DNA of 64,000 nt from Eupeodes corollae (GCF_945859685.1 NC_079147.1:17711289-17775288), one strand, 5' to 3'. Positions 43,901 to 56,729 are shown, counted from the first letter of the stretch. A program made the numbers and translations. The notes: generated by a model not told the origin, from the sequence alone.

Positions 43901-44124
43901 TCTCCGATCTGGCTTAGTTATGATATAAAAACCATATCCAAAGTTTGAACATAACTTAAAATCTCTATACTGGTGCTCCGTACCTTATTTAAAACTCTTG
44001 AACAATATTTAGAAAATATTATTGCTGGCAAAAGCATCGTATATTCATTTCCATCGCTGGTTCGCCGTCTTCGAATCAGATCTTCTTGTCTCACCCTTTC
44101 TTTTAGCATTATTTTTACGAATTA

Positions 44125-44433
44125 AATAAATAAATAAATTGGGTAGCGCAACACTCCGTTGGGAACAAGGGCTTAGTGACTTACAACTCTCAACCATTCC
44201 TGTGTGCGAGTACTGTTGTCAGGAATGGAGGGGATCTACAGTTTTAGGCCGAATCCGAACGGCTAATTTGAGAAAGCACTTTTTCATGACAAGAATTACT
44301 CTTGGAGAATTTGTCAATTCCTCGCAAGAGGCAGTACCCGTGAATAAAAACTTTAGATGGCACAGGCAGGTATCGAACCCAAGACCTCTGGCATGACAGT
44401 TCATTGCACTAACCATCATGCCACGGGTACTAC
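44125..44433 (-). mobile_element. Full-length SINE with 14-bp target duplications
   Basis: Complete copy of about 309 bp on the minus strand: tRNA-like head (GATGGTTAGTGCAATGAACT, box B GGGTTCGATACC), body, and 3' end GCGCTACCCAATTT followed by an (ATTT)n tail. ATTTTTACGAATTA at 44111-44124 and 44434-44447 is a perfect 14-bp target duplication. It is the best reference copy of the family in this window. Confidence 0.92.
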
Positions 44434-44447
44434 ATTTTTACGAATTA

Positions 44448-45839
44448 TGCTTTAGAAAACCAGCTGGTTGTATTTTTGCACTTAAACAATTCAAACGTAG
44501 CACTCTTTAAATGCACCGTTGTGCTTTCCATAACAGATATTTGTTGTTTGGCGGCACTGCCAGAATGTGGAATGTTTTACTAGGGTTTCCTTATCATTGC
44601 ATTTTTTAATAAAAAAACAAAACTAAAGTACTCTCTAATTATTAAAAAATAAGAAGAATTTTAATAAAGTGACATCACTTTTTCACAACTCCCATAATTC
44701 TAGGCTACTTTATTGGTTGCTTGGGGCTCTGTTGCCTGGTCTGATGATAATATGGTTGCGGGTGCTTTTTGGCGCATGCATGTTTCCATTGTAAAACATT
44801 GTAAATGACCCCTGCGTTGCGTTGTTTTAAGCACTGCTGGTGTTCTTCGGTTTTGCGGCGTGTATGGCGTGGCGGCGGCGGCGCTGCGGCGGCAAGGCTA
44901 GGATTGAATTTGTTTGCAAATTGCGATGGGTGGCATTTAAAAGGTGCTGGAAAATGGGTATGTGGTCTTCACATGCTATTGTGTTGTTTTCCACTTGATT
45001 GCGTTGCTAACCCACGACAACCCACCACTACACCACATTAAACTGAAGCCATTTAGGTATGAGTTGAAACTTTGCGTTGGTTGCGGGTGGGGTTTCGTTT
45101 GGTTGAAAGCTGTTTTGTAATATTTGACCTGTGAGCTTCTGAGCTGGTTTATAACTCTCTCTCTATATATATTTCTAAGGGTAATTCAACATCCCACTTA
45201 TATATTGCCTAACTACTGGGTAAAGCTTGTGGCGGGTTCTGGTTTGGAGTAAATCTCTGGAAAACTCTTAGGGAATGAGGGCACTTAATAATATGCTATT
45301 GTGTTATGTCGAAAGTACGCTTGGTAGTGGCGTTGCACGGTCTTGACAGCGAACAATACCAATGAATACAATAACGAAGCGACCTGTAGTTTGCGAGGTG
45401 GGGTAGGTATAGATAGCAAATTTTGGCCGAGGCTGGGGCCGCATCAGCAGTGAAGGATTTAGAAATCATTTATATACCTTTTGAAAAAGAGTGGTAGGTT
45501 AGGTATGAGTACATATGGTAATATGGAGGCAATTAGTCGCAATGAATTCATAACAATAGGAACTTGAAAGGAGGCTTAGACGAATATTTATATATGTAAA
45601 ATTAATAATTTTGAAAGATTAGTGTAAATTTATGTGAGTATGTTCAAAATATTGACATGGAGTGTGAAATTGTGGTAAAGTGGAATGTTGTTGGTTAACT
45701 ACCCATTCTTCATGAGAAGTGTTCTGTACATTTGAGTTTGTTCCAATTGAATGTTAAGCTACATAAAAAATGTTGAAAAACATTTCAATGATGGTAAAAA
45801 ATTTGTAAGAATGTATATACAAATCTTTTCAAAAACTGT
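44448..45839. other. Non-coding, includes a GC-rich pocket
   Basis: 44805-45041 is unusually GC-rich for this window and contains a GGCGGCGGCGGCGCTGCGGC run. It has a 78-codon open frame without recognisable motif. The rest is AT-rich with nothing recognised. Confidence 0.4.
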
Positions 45840-47490
45840 GACTTTTAAGCTCTGCACTATTCTTTCAAATACGATGTTAAGAAAATTACATGACAGTGCA
45901 TCACCTTGTCTAAAACCTTTTTTGATATCGAAAGTTGTTTCCAACCTTTATGGAGCACCGTCCGTTCTTCGTGGTCATCCTGCACAAACGGACGAGTTTG
46001 ACAGACGTGGCTCTATACAGCTCGTTCCTGTAGATGCTGTCATATGCGGCCTTGAAATCGATGAAAAGATGGTGAGTGTTGATTTATTATTCTTGGGTTT
46101 TTTCCATGATCTGCCGTACTGTGAATATTTGGTCGATAGTGGACTTTCCTGGTCTGAAGCCACACTGATAAGTACCTATCAGGTTCTGACGATGAGCTTT
46201 AGACGTTCACATATTACTGCAGAGAAGATTCTGTAAGCGATGTTAAGAAGACTATTGCCCCTATCGCTGATGCAGTTAAGAGGGTATCCTTTTTTAAGAA
46301 TCGGGCAAACAATACTGAGGTTCCATTCATCGGGCATGCTTTCTTCCGACCATATCGGCATTCAAGCCACCCACTCCAGCGGCTTTGTTAAACTACAGAT
46401 TGTTGGCTTTCGTCGTCTATGTTGAATGAATCATCCTGCCTGACAGCGGAATTCAGTTCGTCGTCGCCCTTATACAGTCTGCAGAAGTGGTCCTTCCATA
46501 TCCTCAGCATTGACTGCGGTTCCACTATGATGTTTCCACTTTCGTCTTTGCAGCCTTCGGTTCTAGGTTTATGTACCTGTGAATTTCGTTTCACCTGTTC
46601 ATAAAACTTTCGAACTTCATTCCTGCTTTTAAACCTCTCAATATCTTCAACCGCACTCTTCTCATGCCCACTCATTTTCCTTCTGAGAAGTCGGTGTTCC
46701 TCTCGCATCTTCTGCTCATAGAGCTCATGAGCAGCTTTCGTCCTTTTATGCAGCGCCGCTTTGCGTGCATGTTGTTTGGCTGAATTTGCCTGCCGACATT
46801 TCTCATCAAACCAGGGGTTCCTTCTTGTTACCCAGCACATCAGAGGCGGCTTTTCTGATTGAATCTGAAAAAGGATTTGGGGATCTCATGCGATTGTAGT
46901 CGTTCGACGTTGTGCCTTCTCCCAGCACCTCCCTGTTTTGCCTTGGGTCTAGAAATCCGAAGTGCTACCTTGGCTACAACTAGGTAGTGGTCCGAGTCGA
47001 TGTTAGCTCCTCGGAGAGTTCGGACATCTATGATGCTGGAAGCGTGTCTTGCGTCTATCGCAATATAGTCAATCTGATTGATTGTGGATTAATCTGAAGA
47101 AGTCCAAGTTCCTTTGTGGATTTTGAGGTGTGGAAAACGCGTACTGGCTAACATGACGTTTCGCCCCTAACATTCCGCGTCTATATCCGAAGTTCGTTGT
47201 CACGAGGCTTGTTGGTGCTTCGCAATTGTGATGTTTTTACGTGGTTAGGAAGTCATCCCGACGGCACAACCCCCAACCTGGAGGGCCAGATCCTTAATAT
47301 AACTCCAAGGACGGGGAGCCGGATAATACCGCTCCTTATAGACCTGAGCTCCGAATAAGTCGTAGAAGACCTATAAGGTATTCACTAAGTATTTCAACCT
47401 TACTAGAACTGCAGACGCCACCGTTGATTCCATCTCGGGAGTTCCTCTGCTGCCGTCTAGATAAGAAGAGCTACCTTAGTGAAAACAACT
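45840..47490 (-). mobile_element. RTE-like LINE copy D, 5' region kept, 3' end lost
   Basis: Minus strand. The 5' leader matches copy F (GGAGTTATATTAAGGATCTG, CCAGGTTGGGGGTTGTGCCG at 47270-47320). Endonuclease remnants follow (IDYIAIDAR-type, DSDHYLVVAKVA-like), then the linker (WFDEKCRQANSAKQHARKAA, LYEQKMREEHRLLRRK) and RT pieces (WSEESMPDEWNLSIVCPIL, then RPGKSTID-type and the GFRQGDALSC box). It stops in the RT without the C-terminal part. The endonuclease is internally deleted at a different place from copy F. Confidence 0.85.
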
Positions 47491-47579
47491 CTTCTCCCCT
47501 CTCTCTGTTTTCTCATATTGAACTATAAAACTGTGAAATGCACTTCAGGTCAATTTAAAATAAATAATACAGAGTAACA
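47491..47579. other. Short spacer
   Basis: No feature recognised between RTE copy D and the decayed SINE. Confidence 0.4.
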
Positions 47580-47800
47580 GTCTGTAGGTCCTATTTCCTT
47601 ACAAATATCAAACATTCCTGTATGTAAGTAATGTTCTCAGGGATGGAGGGTACCTTGATCAATTTTGTTTTCTTTTTATGACAAGAATAACTCTTGTAGG
47701 ATTTCTCGCAAGATGTAATACCCGTTAAAAAATGTTGGCTAGCATAGGCAAGGATTTAACCGCTGACCTATTGTATAAAAGTCCTATATGCACCAAACAT
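47580..47800 (-). mobile_element. Decayed SINE copy
   Basis: Minus-strand matches to the SINE body (AACATTCCTGTATGTAAGTA, TTATGACAAGAATAACTCTT, TTCTCGCAAGATGTAATACC on the plus strand) and a degraded head (GGCAAGGATTTAACCGCTGA). It is older than the other copies. Confidence 0.65.
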
Positions 47801-48034
47801 CATTCTACTAATACTTTTATACGTAGTAGTTACGTTTCGAAAAATATTTCGAGCAAGTGGCTCGTGCGGCTAATTTGAATAAATTCCAGCTAAAATGTTC
47901 GACCATTTTGTTTAACAATTGCTTTATACTAGTATTTATTTATTCATCATTATTCTAATATCAGTATTATTAATAATACGAGTATGTTAATCTATAAACT
48001 TTGTGTCAAATATAACATTAAGGTCTTTGACCTA

Positions 48035-48460
48035 TCACTGTAATAATGTCAAAACCAAAACTGTAACTAAACAGCACTTTAAGTGTTGAACAAAACGGTT
48101 AAAATATTTTACATTAAAGATGATATATTTTATTTTAAAGATGATTATAAGAACTGACACACTGACAAACCGCATCTTAAGACAGTCGTCAATTGAAGAT
48201 ACTAAAAAATATAATTTCAATTCATCTGCGAACATTAGACAATTTGCAAATTTTAAAGAACCTGGAATGTTCTTGACGAATAGGTTGAAAAGGTGAGGCC
48301 CTAAATGACTATTCTGAGGCAGGCCTAATAAAACCTCAACAAAAAGGATTGATTCTATAAATATCATTCCAACCATTTAAGATAACCAAGTTAAAATCCC
48401 ATTGTCAAAAGCTTTCTTATAAAAAGTTTGTGATCGAAAGCTTTCATGAAATCTGTTTAT
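48035..48460 (-). mobile_element. LINE-Z fragment (reverse transcriptase)
   Basis: Minus strand: FMKAFDHKLFIRKLLTMGF, then SHLGPHLFNLFVKNIPGSLK and CLMFADELKLYF. The FADD box is kept as FADE. Same family as 53530-54850. Truncated on both sides. Confidence 0.78.
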
Positions 48461-48624
48461 AAAATATTTAGCTGCATTCTTTTTTTTTTAAAAAAGATAA
48501 ACAAAAGTTTGCGAAAAGAAATAAATATGTTGTAAAGGAGCGACCACTGCAGAAACCTCACCGTCTTGGAGTTATAACATCTATCACTGTGAAAAAGAGC
48601 CTATTGAAAATAAGATTTTCCAAA

Positions 48625-49217
48625 AGGTTTCTAATTTCCAAAAGTTTTGTCACCTCCAAAATTTTTCGACTTAAGTATGATTTCATCTCCAAAACAATTT
48701 TGTGCAAGGCAGAATAATGTTTTTGACAGTTTTTTTTACAAAAAATTAAGACCTTAAAAAAATTAATAAAAGTTGGTAAAAATTGATTTTCGACTCAAAT
48801 ATCTCTTCAAAAATTTGAAATATTGGCTTCAAACTAATTTTATCTTATAAGAAATATTGTTTTCAACATTCGATAAAATTTTGAAAAAAATCGAATTGAC
48901 AGTTTTCTTACAAAAAATAAAACTCTAAAAAAAATACTAAAACTTGGTAAAAATTTACTTTCGACTCAAATAACTTTTCAAAAATTAAAAATATTGGCTT
49001 CAAACTCATTCTATTTCACAGAAAATATTGTTTTCGATATTCAGTAAGTTTTATGTAAAAATCCAACAGTCCGCCGTTTTTTCATGAAAAATTAAATCTA
49101 CAAAAAAAAATACGAAAATTTGGTAAAAATTTATACGAGACAAACTTTTAAGCAAGACAAATCGAAAGACGGGATAGGAAGTTATCAGTGTGGGTCGCAT
49201 CCCAGCCTCTTTTTTTT
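48625..49217 (+). mobile_element. HINE/DINE-like element, right half
   Basis: Two to three internal units (TTTTCGACTCAAATATCTCT, AAAATCGAATTGACAGTTTT), then the intact right terminus (AAGTTATCAGTGTGGGTCGC, ATCCCAGCCTCTTTTT). The left end is missing. The right terminus is the third one in the window, which fixes the conserved boundary at CAGCCTCTTTTT. Confidence 0.85.
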
Positions 49218-49329
49218 GTTCCTTTTAGTCTTACTTAATTTTTGTTCACGTTTAGCTTGATATGCATGCAAAACGTACTCGTAAATGTAATCTAGCGCGT
49301 AGTACTACAAAGCTCAAGCTGCGAAAATA

Positions 49330-49641
49330 GCTAGATTCATTTCATGGGTGACGAAAATTGTGAGGTCGACCCTAGGTGCCAAAACATTGAACGAGTTGTA
49401 GGGGATACTGTTTTGAAAATTCAAAAAATGCTGCACAATTACAACTTCCTCATTAACACTTTTAAAACAGCATTAGAAAGATTGCCAGGCGAGGATTATA
49501 AATTCAATAATGCACCCTGACCGTACGCCAAGTGGGGAACATGAGAGAAGATATAACGCACCATTAATCAATGAAGTCGCAGCCGTGGTCTCTGGTGAGC
49601 ATTTTGCTTCCGTGATATTATTTTACACACCCGTAATGACT
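49330..49641 (+). mobile_element. Helitron relic, left part (N-terminal helicase-like region)
   Basis: Plus strand: LHNYNFLINTFKTALERLPG, then in a shifted frame MHPDRTPSGEHERRYNAPLI followed by NEVAAVVSGE. These match the region before the Rep domain of Helitron proteins (HADKTPAGEH-type and RRYNAPTxNEVA-type). It is interrupted at 49641 by LINE-Y and resumes at 51659. Confidence 0.75.
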
Positions 49642-51658
49642 AACCCGTCAAATCTTCGGTCGATAAGTCTTCTTCCGAGCATCAGCAAAGTTTTCGAAAA
49701 GATCATTAATAGGGCTCTGACTAAGTGGGCTGCGGACAACAAAATAATTCCGGATAAACAGTTCGGGTTCCAGGCGGGTCATGACACAATTCATGCTGCG
49801 TCTAAACTCGTTTCTCATATCCGAAGGAATAAAGCAAAACAACAATGCACAGGTGCTGTTCTGGTTGATTTGGAAAAGGCCTTTGACACCGTATGGTTAG
49901 AGGGTCTTTACCTAAAACTGAGCAGGATTGCCAAAAGCAAGCCATTGTTGTATATACTTTATGATATGCTTAACGGTAGAAAGTTTGTTGTCAAAAGTGG
50001 CAATGTAACTTCTACCACGACATTCTTAATTAAAAATGGTCTTCAACAGGGAGCGGTGAATTCGCCGATTCTCTTCATCATTTACACCAGCGATCCTATA
50101 GGCAGTCTTACAAAGGCAACGCCGACGATCTAATTGCATACAGAACGGCCTGAAAGGTTGAGGTTATTAGAATTCTTTTGCAGCGTGATTTCGACAAGAT
50201 TCAGCGATATTGCGACAACTGGAAAATAGACATGCAGAAGTCGGAGACAATTCTGTTCCGGACTCCGTTGGCTGGGGCCACGAGGGATACGTGCAAGAAT
50301 TGGCGCAAGATTGTCATCGTTGATCTTCACGGGCAGCCATTAGCGAGCAAAAGTGTAGTGAAGTACCTCGGTATCTGGTTAGATCAGTATTTATATTTCG
50401 ACAGACATATAAATGCTGCTCTGACCAGAGCCAGAGGAGCCTTCGCTCTGAAGAAACGGTTGTTTTACAGCAGTCGGCTTGGCTCTAGAGTGAAGGTACA
50501 TGGCCCTCATACGGCCGATGATTGTTTATGGTTGTCCTGTGTGGTTAAACGTTGCTCCTTCCCGGATGGAGAAGTTTCGGGTGTTACGACGCTCTACCGG
50601 CTTATATCGAACAGCTGAATCTTCTTATGTGCATTACTATTCCAACGAGGTCCTGTACAACGGGGCTCGAATCAACAGAATTGACAATTTCGTGATAAAA
50701 TTCGTACGAGGTCACATTGCAAGAGCTATGTCTTCGACCAACAATTTAATTTTCGGGACGTTCTATCCGAACGAAGAGTATTTTGAAAGTGCACGCTTGA
50801 GCGGGTTCATTCCACCAGAGGCATTCCTCTTTTTAGACAAATGCGGTCTGATACAGGATAGATTGGCAGTTCCGTTAATCTACCACGTCAGACGAAGAAC
50901 CGTGGATAGGCGACTCCCGTACAGTCAGGACGTCATGGCACAAGGCGGAGCGGAGCTCCTTCGGTTCAGTAGGGCTGTGTCCAAACGGGACCGAACTGAT
51001 AGGGTGAAGCAGGAGAACCAGTTTTGGTGGCTTCAATCGGCACTCGATATTGGGTAGTCGGGATGGGGTTTTAAGCCCTGGCCGGCTTACATACTTGTTT
51101 TATAGTTTTAGGGTTTAGTTTTAAGTAGAATAGGCATGGTGGCACACAAAAAGAAATAGAAAAAAAAAACAATAAAAAAAATAATTACAAAAAAAAAATT
51201 AAAAAAAAACATTAAAATAAAAAAAAAGAAAACATGGAATAAAAAAAAAAAAAAAGACAACAAAATATGAAAAACAAAAATGTTAGATAGTTAGATTTGC
51301 TGCTGTGGTTGTTCTAGTTTTAAGTAGTTTATAGGTAGAATAGGTAGTTTAAGTTAGTTTTAAGTTTTATATTAAGGACCTTATTTTAAGTAGTTTTTAA
51401 GTAAAAAAAAAGGATCTTGATATTAGTTTTTTTCAAAATTTTCTAATAAATACAGAAATAAAAAAAATATAAATTGAAGTAAAATAGATCTTAGGGCCGA
51501 AAGGCATTAGTATTAAGTGTTATAGTTTAACTTAGAGTGTCCGTATGGGACCATTAAGTTAGTTGTAAGTTATGGATGATTAGGATAGTTTTATGAATTT
51601 TTGTCTAGCTTTAAGATTGGTTTAAGATTGAATAAATAAAAATGAATTTGAAAGAAAA
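49642..51658 (+). mobile_element. LINE-Y, 5'-truncated, with 13-bp target duplications
   Basis: 2017 bp flanked by ACCCGTAATGACT at 49629-49641 and 51659-51671. It encodes RT (NLRSISLLPSISKVFEKIIN, FGFQAGHDTIHAASK, LVDLEKAFDTVWLEGLY, LQQGAVNSPILFIIYTSD), and the catalytic box reads NADDLIAYRT in a shifted frame. The post-RT region follows (QRYCDNWKIDMQKSE, KYLGIWLDQYLYFDRHINAA, IRPMIVYGCPVWLN, RINRIDNFVIKFVRGHIARA) to a stop at 51057. Its long 3' UTR ends AATAAATAAAAATGAATTTG plus a short A-rich tail. Two frameshifts (near 50120 and 50505) inactivate it. It is a jockey-group element by overall pattern; the clade is uncertain. Confidence 0.88.
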
Positions 51659-52294
51659 ACCCGTAATGACTCATTAACTCGGGTACCGAGGGTTTTTAGA
51701 ATCAAAGTTAAAAAGCTGATGACTGTTATTACAAAGGGGAAAATATTTGGGGAAGTATTGTCTTTCATGTATTCCATAGAAGGGCAAGAGCGCGGTTTGC
51801 CACACGCGCATATTTAAGTGTGGTTGAAAAATAAGTTAAGACCTGACCAAATAGACAAAATCATAAGTGCTGAAATACCAGATCCTAATAGTGACCAGGC
51901 ACTTAATGACATTATTGTCAAAAATATGATTCATGGTCCATGTGGCCGTAAACCCTCAAAGACCTTGCATAAAAAAAATCGGAGAAAATTGTACGCCAAC
52001 AGTCTTTAATAGCTCGCTTACGTTGAGTCATGAATTCCGTCAAATTATCTGTAGCACAGATGAACTAAAAAGTAATGTCTTTCCAAACCTGCATATCAAT
52101 ATATGCGGAATCGGGAGTGGGTATGAGAGAGGGAAATTTTAGCTCCAACTAATGAAATAGTTAGCCATCTTCTCCATTATTGTTTTTTGTTGAACTTGAT
52201 TTTTTTTTGATTTAATATCATTATTTCATTGTCAAGGAGAAAATATATTTAAAAAATAGTATCTAATGCGGACGAAGTCGCGGGTAAAAGCTAG
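51659..52294 (+). mobile_element. Helitron relic, right part (Rep HUH motif and CTAG end)
   Basis: After the second target duplication the frame reads VPRVFRIKVKKLMTVITKGK, IFGEVLSFMYSIEGQERGLP, then HAHI with the two His of the Rep HUH motif. A TAA follows, then DQIDKIISAEIPDP and VKNMIHGPCG, all hallmarks of the Helitron Rep domain. The helicase is deleted. The element ends GCGGACGAAGTCGCGGG then TAAAAGCTAG followed by T (CTAG at 52291-52294), the standard Helitron 3' hairpin and terminus. Confidence 0.85.
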
Positions 52295-53529
52295 TATTTT
52301 ATATTTCTCTTAACCAAACTTATATGTTGTCAATTAAAAAATCTACTTGAGCAATCGAATTCCCTTCTCAGTTGTTGAAAACGAAAGTTATCTTTGGCTT
52401 TACCTGGTACTTTAGATCTCTTTAAGGGTTTTTAAAACTCTCAAAATTCTTAAGCCTTTTTTATTGAACCAAGGACATTAAAATGAAGCTCTCTTCCAAA
52501 CCAAATAAATGATTTGAAGATATTATACATCTAATCCATAAAGTTCTATCTGCTATAGCAAGTCCAGCAGTTATGGAAATATAATAATTAATTTGGGACA
52601 TGAAGTTTGTCTCCTTGTAATTTGAAGTTGACGTGTTATTCTTACTCATAGGTTGAAAATTATAAAGTTTAAATATGAGTAGAATAGCTTTGTGATGCAT
52701 TTGATTTTTACTAAAGGAAAGTCTGTTTCAAAGAATACAAATTTAAGATCGAGAAATATATTACCATTTTTTACGTGATTAATTTTTAATAACCCCAACG
52801 AATAAAAATTGCCAACTAATTGAACTACCACGTCCCTAGAAACTTTTAATGGGATAGGGATTTGTTTATCTTCATCTTCATCAAATTGATTTTATTGAAG
52901 TGTTACGCCAACCGTCAGGAGGTTGTTTAATCATTATGAAATGGCAAACCAAACACAAGATAAATCACGACTGTCAAGTTAGCACTACATTTTTCGAAAG
53001 TTAAAAAATTGAGTATACAGTTCATTGTAGCTCAGGGTTGCCACTTGTCAAATTTTATCTCAATATTCAGGAGAGGAATTTTGAATTTCGGAAAAGGGGA
53101 CCAAAACTAGGATAAGAGGATTTTTCAACTTAAAGTGTTTTTTGGGCTTTATATCTTCTTTTTTGAATATTGTTTAACTAATCTTTGGAACAATCTGATT
53201 TGAGTGATTTTGGATAGGGAACAAGTTTTAGATTTCCCTTCCCCGCTCCCCTTTTCCAATATCGTAAATTTGTAAATTTTTTATACTAAAAATCAATTTT
53301 AAGAAACGAATCACTATAACAATTTAAAAGGGCACAGGAACAATTGGAAACAAGTTTTGGAATTTTGAATTTCGGAAAAGGGGCGCCAGCATATATAAAA
53401 TGTTATTCGGACTTAATATCTTTGGAACACATTTAAACAAAAAATGAAAGCAAACAAAAGTTTCGGATTTTTTTCCCCAACCAATTTTAAACAAAAAAGC
53501 TACAATTAATTGCATTGTTATATTTTCGA
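52295..53529. other. Intergenic, nothing recognised
   Basis: AT-rich. Open frames here are short and without recognisable motifs. GGAATTTTGAATTTCGGAAAAGGGG-like text occurs near 53080 and again near 53358, a small local repeat. Confidence 0.4.
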
Positions 53530-54850
53530 ATATATTTATTTATTTATTTATTTGTTTCATCAATGGATTTTCCATCTGCTGATTACATTTAATAATTAAG
53601 CAAATTATGTTTCATAATTAGTTCTGTGAGTAGAAGCATGGAAAAGTACACATCTGTTCCTCAGTATTCTTTCTGAGACATAGAAGTATATAAGATTTAG
53701 TAATTCAATAGAATTAAATCGATTTGAAACAATATCTTTAATAAAAATTATGCTTTGAGCGTTGCTTCTGACTTCAAGCGTTTTTGTACCAATCAGGGCA
53801 CACCTGGAGGGATAATTTGGCATTTCACCAGACCAATTTAAGTTTTGTAAAGCAAATCGCGTGAATCTTTTTTGAATTTGCTCAATTCTAAGTATTCCAT
53901 TCGCATAGAATGGGCACTAATTAGTTGAACAACGTTTTAAGTGTATAGACATCTTTGAAATCAGATGCATTTCGTTTAAGGAATCGAAGCATTATAAGTC
54001 AGTATGGGCACGAAAATCTAATTTAGCGTAAAGAAGTACACCCAAATCTTTTATCAAATCAACTCTTAAAAGAGGATCATTTCCAAATTTGTACAAAAAA
54101 TTAATTACGTTTAGTGATCGAGTCGCACTGAAAACTTTACATTTGGAGAAATTTAATTGAAGGTGATTGTATCTCCACCAATCAAGTAGCAAATCAAATT
54201 CCATCTGAAGTTTTCTGCAATCTTAAATTGTATGGATGGCATAATAAATTTTGACATCGTCAGCAAACATTAGACAAATAGCGTTCTTTAAAACTGAAGG
54301 TAAATCATTTATAAATAAGGGGAAAAGCAATGGGCCCAAATGACTACCTTGGGGAAGACCTAAATCAACATCAATGGGACTTGAGTAGTACCTATTTATT
54401 TCCACAATCTGCTTTCTATTATTGAAAGATTGCAACCAACTTAGAAATGAGCTATTGCAACCCATCTTCATTAGTTTTTGAATAAGTAAACCGTGGTGAA
54501 CTCGGGCGAATGCTTTAACGAAATCTGTGTAGAGTACATCAACTTGATAACCTTTCTCCATTTGGGTTAAGCAATAACTCGTAAAGAAACATAGGTTTGT
54601 AGCTGTTGAAGGGCCCTTGACAAAACCATGTTAACTAAGCGACAGTAACTCTTTTTAAGAAAAATAGAACTATCCAGTTATGTTTTTTTCTAGAAGCTTT
54701 GGAATAGCCGATAGCTTCGAAATGTGCCTATCATTTTTGATTAATTCCTTAGCACCACTTTTATAAATCGGATTAATGAATGAAATTTTCCATTCCTCTA
54801 AAAAAGTACTTGATGAGATAGATTTGTTAAAAAGTAGTGTTAGTTTGTTT
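53530..54850 (-). mobile_element. LINE-Z, 5'-truncated, (TAAA)n tail
   Basis: Minus strand from 54850: SFINPIYKSGAKELI, a frame break, then 54223-54561 (VLYTDFVKAFARVHHGLLIQ, LGLPQGSHLGPLLFPLFIND, CLMFADDVKIYY, FADD intact). Next is 53992-54204 (DWWRYNHLQLNFSKCKVFSA, LIKDLGVLLYAKLDF) and the C-terminal part to about 53600 (GLVKCQIIPPGV). The 3' end is an A-rich (TAAA)n run at 53531-53560. It is a CR1/Jockey-group RT by pattern. Stops between the segments make it inactive. Confidence 0.83.
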
Positions 54851-56729
54851 TATGCCTGGTCTCACGGTGTCATATTGGAACTACAATCCCCCCTTTTTTT
54901 TAAAAAAATTCAAATTAAAAAAACAATTTGGAATTTTTTTCTTTCCACAACTAATTTACAACAAACAATTGCCAACGAATTGGATACTTAGTTTTAACAT
55001 AATCAAAAAGTGTAGTGCTAACTTGATATTAACATACATACCACTTTTTTAAAAATCTTCTAGCTACATATGCTTTTCCCACAACTAATTTGCAACTTAA
55101 AATCTACTATTAGCTGCACACTCAGTCTTTTAAATTTCAAAAAATGTAGTGTTAAATTGACAGTCATACATAAATCCAGTGACAGCTGTCAAAACTCAAA
55201 AAAAAAAGTATTTGCAAGATTGAAAAAAGCATATTTTAGAAAACACTTGTTGCCATTATGTTCTATTATTATAACATTTATCGATCAAAAACACATAAAT
55301 TCTGTGTAGTCAGCACAGAAGACTTAATAGATTGAAAGCTATTGGTTTAAAATCTTTAAAGATCAATAGTTTTGCTTTTGTGCAATACTTCATTGTGGTT
55401 ACAAAAATTCTGTACCAGATCCCCTTATTTGTTTTTTCGTTTTTCTTTGTTTTATTTGTACTTATGCAAATTAACATTTGTTTATTCGAATTATTGTTGG
55501 GGTTTCAAAGCCATAAACCCTTGCGTTCTTGTTTATATAGTGGCAATATCTAGTTGAAACCAAATATTTCAAATCCATGCAATTGCCCAAAGTAATAACG
55601 TTGCTAAACGTCTTAAAAATAATCTTCAGATACTGTGATGTGATGGTCATTTTCATAATCAATGCAAGAAAACGCCCACATAGCATGAAGTCAAATTACC
55701 ACTACCCAATGGTACCATAGGTCAAACACTAACAGTTCATTCATGCATTTTATTACTTCCACACAAGACAATTAAAAGTAATTATAAAAACATTTAAAGT
55801 TTAAAATAAAAAAAGAATCCTAGAAATTTCATCCCAGATACAAATTCCCCCTCATTTACTGAAAATAAACCTCTTTTAGCTGGTCTAAATAACCCGCACC
55901 GCAGAATCACAAGCTTACCACTCTTATTCTTGGCTCGTTTTGCCTAGAGAAAAAAATAAAACTTCTCCCTTAACTTTTTTCTTTCTTTTTAAACTCCAAG
56001 CGAATCCAACCCTCCAACAGAATTCCAGAAGAAAAAAAGAAAGAAAGAAAAACCCAGTCTTAATTAATATCAATTAGTCCTTAAACGAGGGGTGCGCGCC
56101 AGTTATTTACTTCACCTAGAGCAACAAAAAGAAAAACAGCAATAAAAGAAGAAATCTCCATAGCAGTATAATATTTTCTCCCCATTAAAAGGTGAAGCGT
56201 TTCTTCCTTCAGTTTTTTCCATGAAGTGGTCACTTTGTAATAAACCGCAGAGTGGTTGGAGGTCCTTATAAAAAAAAAAAACATACATATATACGAGGTC
56301 CTATACCAACCAACCTATACGTGGTCTAGTTTATTTTTTGTAGTTTTTCAATTTTTTCCAACCACTCACAAGGAAAATATAAACCTACTGTGCGTGTGTT
56401 TGGGTGGCAAAGACTTGAGTTTAAATTACAAAAATAAAAAATAAATAATAAAATATACTTATTAACTTTCAACTCACTTCGCATTCACAGAAAAAAGTGT
56501 ATATATAAACGCAAGCCACACCAAGCATCCTTTATCTTCAGAACCGCATTTGGTAGTTGGGAGATTTTCAGGCGCCGCTGCAGGAATCGACTTCATAGAT
56601 AAGAATCCTTTTGTTGGTTAAGCTTCTTTATTTTTCATTAACATCTGTCAATTTATGAATCTGGCAGTTCTCACATTACCGTTTACTACCGCATTTGGTC
56701 ATTGAGGAATATTCATGGGCTAAGAGCCT
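54851..56729. other. Intergenic, nothing recognised
   Basis: AT-rich with poly-pyrimidine and AAAGAAAG runs near 56020-56050. Open frames at 55070-55557 are low-complexity and overlap each other on both strands, as expected by chance. Confidence 0.45.

Noticed and set aside
55070..55557. Hydrophobic ORFs that could suggest a chemoreceptor
   Set aside because: Low-complexity Phe/Leu/Ile frames overlapping on both strands, with no conserved receptor motif.
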